From contig OZ176056.1 of the NCBI GenBank assembly GCA_964247055.1, positions 3,224,001 to 3,288,000 of the forward strand: 64,000 bases of DNA, read 5' to 3'. The position numbers and the translations under genes are program-made. The first letter of the stretch is position 1, and the number at the start of each line of letters is the position of its first letter. Positions 61,001-64,000 of the stretch are shown here, in pieces. The notes beneath the pieces were generated by a model. That model saw only the letters and a program-made list of their open reading frames with translations, was not told where the DNA came from and ran no database searches. Source of the DNA: Paragordius varius. Its lineage: Eukaryota > Nematomorpha.

Positions 61001-63146
61001 GATTGACGAACACCTTGATCGATTTCTATTAACACTTCGATTCAAATTGGGGTGGTTAAATACCCCAGACTAAATTTGTTGAGTTAGGCTTTTTAACAAA
61101 CTCCTGAAGGAAACGGTCTAAATTTAAATTAATGCTTCTCTATCCTAATAAAAATTATACATATATATGCCAAAATATTTAAATAAAAATTTGTTTTGAA
61201 AAAATTTCCACATTAGAAATTTTCATATCAGTAAGTATTTCGAATATAAATTGTCAATTGAGTTTAAAAATTTACGTTTTTTTCCGTTAAGACGCAACAG
61301 ATCAAGTGGCTGAAAAAGGACATCAACTTGAATAAAACGATTGAAAATAGATATGGTAGAAAGAACAATATTATAAATATATGTTTAATTTTCACACCTA
61401 CCTAATATCATCAATTAGGTTTTTATATGCCATCTATTTACCATAATGTGATTCAAACTGTGTTTAATTTCAATTAAAATGATTTATTTAACATAATATA
61501 TATGTCTCTGTTATACTATATTATATATGATAAATCATATCCACCAAAAAGTAACGTTAATACGTATACATAATATATTAAACCAAGCAATAGTGAGATA
61601 ATTTTAGAATGGAAGGAATTAATGTTTAGTCCTCATTAAATTTTTCACATTAAAGCCAATTTATATTTCCTATATATAATTGTTAATTTTACCATATCCA
61701 TTTCGTTCAAATTTAAAAATAATAATATTCACAAATATAGATTTCATAAAATTGAATTGAATTTTTCGCCACAAACTTTATATTATATAATTATATGTAA
61801 AAGATACAGTTTTGTGTGCTTTATCTAATGATATATAAATTTTATATTCTCAATATTTTCTATCTTATAAAATATTTGTTAAAATTTACAAAATATTAAT
61901 TTTTTCTATTCATGCTGGGTCAAAAATATTTTCCGATTCAGATTTGGAATAGTATACTGAATTTAAATTTTATATGGCAGTTAAAAAAGTCCAAATTTGT
62001 TTTCTAGTGTAATTAATATGGATCTCTTTTAAATACAAAGATTTAAACAAATTTTATTTATAAAAACTTTCACATTTACAGAGAATAAATACCTCCCGCC
62101 ATATTCCTTATTCCATTATGATTGGAATTTTCATTGTGTGGCGTATTTTGATTACCATTTTTATGGTTTATTTGATTGAGGTTATTTGGATTGTTTCCGC
62201 TTTCAAAATGATAATTGGCATTATTTAACGTATTTGTTCGTGGCATGGTACGTTCAATATCATGTAATAAATTCTGAATTTCACAAAAAAAATTATAAAT
62301 TAAAGTAAAACATATTCGAAAAATGTCCCTAATCTAACAACTCATAAAAAAGGTGACTCATAAACTGAATTTTTATCAATAATTATATTTGATTAAAACA
62401 TTCCTTTATGGGGTACCCTTAAATCTTAAAACATTAAAGTGGATTAATTAAATTCTTCAAAACCAATTAATTAAATGTTTTATACTTATAATCTTTCTTT
62501 CAAACCAAAAATAAAAAAGTAAAAAAGGAATAATATAAAGCGTAAAATGAAAAATCCGAATCTTTTTTAGAAAACTGTGACATTCATAAAATTTGTAATA
62601 TTGTCATTTTTAAATAAAATTTAATATTTTTAATTGATATTCAAAAACAATTTTTACATGTTGTTTAATATGGCTTTACAGTCATAAGTTAATCGAATAA
62701 TCAATAAAACTCTCCACAAGTCTTATTTATTAATAATATTAATATATTCAAAATATGACCGATTCTATAGCAAAAATTAAAATCTTTAGTTGTGCTGTTG
62801 GTTAAACTTTTTTTCTCATATCCTTTATATTTAAACATACAATATCCACTGTAATAAAAATTAAAAAAAGGATATATATTTGAATTACTTTATCTGCTAA
62901 AATTAAAAATTATCGGTTCTCAACAGTAAAAAACCTTCATGATTTTCTTATTTTACCCTTTATAATTGGTCAATTTCTGTAAAAGTTATATAAAATAACC
63001 ATAAAAATCATACCTGAAATCGTTCAATATCAACGGTTAATTTATTAATTCTTTGGGCATTTTCATCCAATTGACTCGTTATTGTGTTGGGATCTCCCAT
63101 GCGCGGATTTTGTTCATATACTTCACGCATACGTAACATAGCATCT
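55474..63146 (-). CDS. CIP4/TOCA-1/FBP17-type adaptor, 3' part (HR1, linker, SH3)
   Basis: Proteins of this family bend membranes through an N-terminal F-BAR domain (not in this window), bind Cdc42 through an HR1 coiled coil, and recruit WASP/WAVE and dynamin through a C-terminal SH3. Minus-strand exons 63146-63014, 62273-62093, 57799-57611, 57256-57118, 56303-56020 and 55655-55474 join with matching phases (0,1,1,2,1). The first carries the HR1 signature MREVYEQNPRMGDPN and a helix ending DIERFQ. The next three give an Asn/Ser-rich linker longer than in vertebrates (RTMPRTNTLNN; HPGSSTEEISAM; NKVGDYDLIDDN). The last two form the SH3: CVALYDFDG, then SSEGSIPMKVGEKFDLLEL and DQGDGWTRVK, then a GI-F--KYL end; ALYDF, the acidic RT loop, the GWTRV Trp and the 3-10 Tyr are present. 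The intron 57800-62092 holds a 3.95-kb palindromic transposon. The exon just upstream is outside the window. Confidence 0.9.
58031..58058. repeat. (TA)n microsatellite at the left end of the palindrome
   Basis: A pure TA run directly touching the first base of the palindromic element at 58059. Confidence 0.95.
58811..59990 (-). pseudogene. Transposon protein, left arm, broken
   Basis: Read leftward from about 59990: ADTDGLIYCNDISGLMQEIN, YNPDDWALF (59830-59624), WNVLGDFKD and KYHCLYCLWNSRE (59560-59400, decayed), FTPAKADAGVVTTGPMIKKM (59328-59107), then HRIDEHLDRFPLN and SDQVGERMHQDIKKI (58996-58811). These motifs in this order belong to an uncharacterised protein family I remember as repeated in many invertebrate genomes (typically FADKDGL..., NPDDWRLFID, GDFK, CLWDSR, GERFHQDI). 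Asp/Glu and His residues in them could form an RNase-H-like transposase site; that is inference. Several frame breaks. Confidence 0.6.
60110..61350 (+). pseudogene. Transposon protein, right arm, broken mirror copy
   Basis: The plus strand repeats the left-arm gene in mirror orientation: DMDGLIYCNDINGLMQKI and EDWALFMDS near 60120-60215, then the region of the GDFK and CLW motifs near 60400-60510, the AGV-TG block near 60720-60750, the SFKMS/HLDRF region near 60930-61025 and, beyond the inserted MITE, a degraded DQVAEKGHQ piece near 61300. It is more decayed than the left arm. Confidence 0.6.
61027..61215. mobile_element. TTAA-type MITE, copy B, partial
   Basis: TTAA (61030-61033 region) is followed by CACTTCGATTCAAATTGGGG and AAATACCCCAGACTAAAT, the same end as 11461 in inverse orientation, and internal GGAAACGGTCTAAATTTAAA matches 11360-11390. 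The other end is missing. After it, 61221-61290 repeats host-element sequence already present at 60931-60990. Confidence 0.65.
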
Positions 63147-63176
63147 CTTAAACAAAGTATTATGATATAAACAAAT

Positions 63177-63183
<7 letters not shown>

Positions 63184-63210
<27 letters not shown>
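63184..63210. repeat. (TA)n microsatellite beside a family-S MITE
   Basis: Pure TA run that touches the left end of the MITE starting at about 63211. Confidence 0.9.
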
Positions 63211-63214
<4 letters not shown>

Positions 63215-63817
63215 CATTTACAGTTCAAATCCACTCTTGTACAATTCAATACCCTCAAATATTTCAAGTTGGTTCTTGAACAGTTCAAGTTGGTCCTTAA
63301 AGGGGTCAAGTTGGTTCGTAAACAGTTCAAGTTGGTCCTTGAACACTTCAAGGTCCTTAAAATTTATAAATTTTGATTTAACTATAATTTTTGCATTTAT
63401 TATTTATTAACCTAATTGTCTTTATTTATTATAAATTTATTCATTCAAAAATATTGAAAAACCACTTTTTCAAACTATTTTTTTAATTGAACAAAATTAT
63501 TACTTTTTAAAAGTTTATAATGAAAAATTTAATTAATAACCCCAAAAACATATATATTTTTTCATTTTGTGTTGAAATCTTATAAATATCCAAAATCATT
63601 TTAAAAAATTAATAAAGATATACGGTTTCTCAGAGATTAAAAGTTGATTTTAAAATCTATGTTAAATAATAGGAAATAGGTTATAAACAATAAAATAGAT
63701 GAATTATTTAAGATTTGATTGATAAAAGTTAAAAACACAAAAGTCAAAGGACCAACTTGAACTGTTCGAGGCCAACTTTAAGTGTTCAAGGACACTCTTG
63801 AAGTGCAAATGGTATAA
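63211..63817. mobile_element. Subterminal-repeat MITE, diverged subfamily S2
   Basis: Starts ATTATCATTTACAGTTCAAA and ends AAGTGCAAATGGTATAA. The ends hold about five units of 20-21 bp on the left built on a different core (CAAGTTGGTCCTTGAACA) and about three inverted on the right (GGACCAACTTGAACTGTTC). At about 607 bp it is the longest of the group. It lies in the intron next to the HR1 exon of the CIP4/TOCA-like gene. Confidence 0.75.
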
Positions 63818-64000
63818 CTACCATTTACTGACCCTAGAACAATTTGGAATCACCCTCGAACAATTTAAATTCACCCTTGAACGAGTCGAATTCACCTTAA
63901 AAATAAATTAAGTGTTTTCGAACTAATCTTTATGACATAGTTTATTATTTTTTTTTGTAATATGTTTTAATTTAAAACAAAATTTTATTTTTTGAAAAAT
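63818..64000. mobile_element. Subterminal-repeat MITE (family S), copy 6, cut by the window end
   Basis: CTACCATTTACTGACCC starts immediately after the S2 element, followed by three units (CACCCTCGAACAATTTAAAT and variants) and the family middle (AAAAATAAATTAAGTGTTTT). The right end is beyond the window. Confidence 0.7.

Larger units (their letters stand above)
58059..62009. mobile_element. Giant palindromic DNA transposon, two head-to-head gene copies (CACTA-type ends)
   Basis: The left end CACTAGACAACAAATTTTG and right end CCAAATTTGTTTTCTAGTG are inverse. The similarity continues inward for about 1.9 kb per arm: GACTTTTTTAACTGCCATAT / ATATGGCAGTTAAAAAAGTC, the GATCAAGGTGTTCATCAATC block (58887) / its inverse near 61000, and the coding sequence described below. 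The centre is near 60000. The CACTA start suggests the CACTA/Mirage/Chapaev superfamily, but no clear 2-4 bp target duplication is visible in the TA-rich flanks. A partial TTAA-type MITE and a local duplication interrupt the right arm (61027-61290). It sits in an intron of the CIP4/TOCA-like gene. Confidence 0.75.

Noticed and set aside
63230-63360. Regularly spaced short repeats resembling a CRISPR array
   Set aside because: The units are contiguous with no unique spacers, occur inverted at the other end of the same element, and the genome is animal.

Overview
The window is A+T-rich eukaryotic (metazoan) DNA: by eye about three quarters A+T, not counted. Genes are split by GT..AG introns, intergenic and intronic space is full of small inverted-repeat transposons, and the recognisable proteins are animal ones (mitochondrial ATP synthase subunit b with its metazoan C-terminus, a CIP4/TOCA F-BAR adaptor, 5-formyltetrahydrofolate cyclo-ligase). 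The ATP synthase b N-terminal region looks most like invertebrate, perhaps arthropod, proteins; I cannot place the species.

Layout. 1-4160 (minus): the 3' part of an unrecognised multi-exon gene carrying CxxC motifs; its upstream part is interrupted by hAT transposons. 4432-10831: two copies of one hAT family, each with a perfect 8-bp target duplication. 10.9-11.5 kb: a TTAA-flanked MITE. 11678-13745 (plus): an MTHFS-like locus with frame problems. 14-17 kb: several small MITEs. 21598-43214 (plus): one three-exon gene for a predicted 2,620-residue, Asn/Ser/Thr-rich protein with an N-terminal hydrophobic hairpin and a C-terminal PDZ-ligand sequence; its 13.6-kb first intron is a MITE repository. 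44156-48241: an older GTF2IRD2-type hAT element with a younger hAT copy nested in it. 49518-52296 (plus): ATP synthase subunit b, six exons found. 55474-63146 (minus): 3' part of a CIP4/TOCA-type gene (HR1 then SH3), whose intron holds a 3.95-kb palindrome made of two head-to-head copies of a transposon gene. 63.2 kb to the end: two abutting MITEs.

The genes are not functionally linked; they are ordinary neighbours in a transposon-rich chromosome. The most unusual items are the fold-back hAT elements, the giant palindrome, a MITE family whose ends are built from a variable number of 21-bp units, and the orphan 2,620-residue protein. No rRNA, tRNA or CRISPR array was seen.
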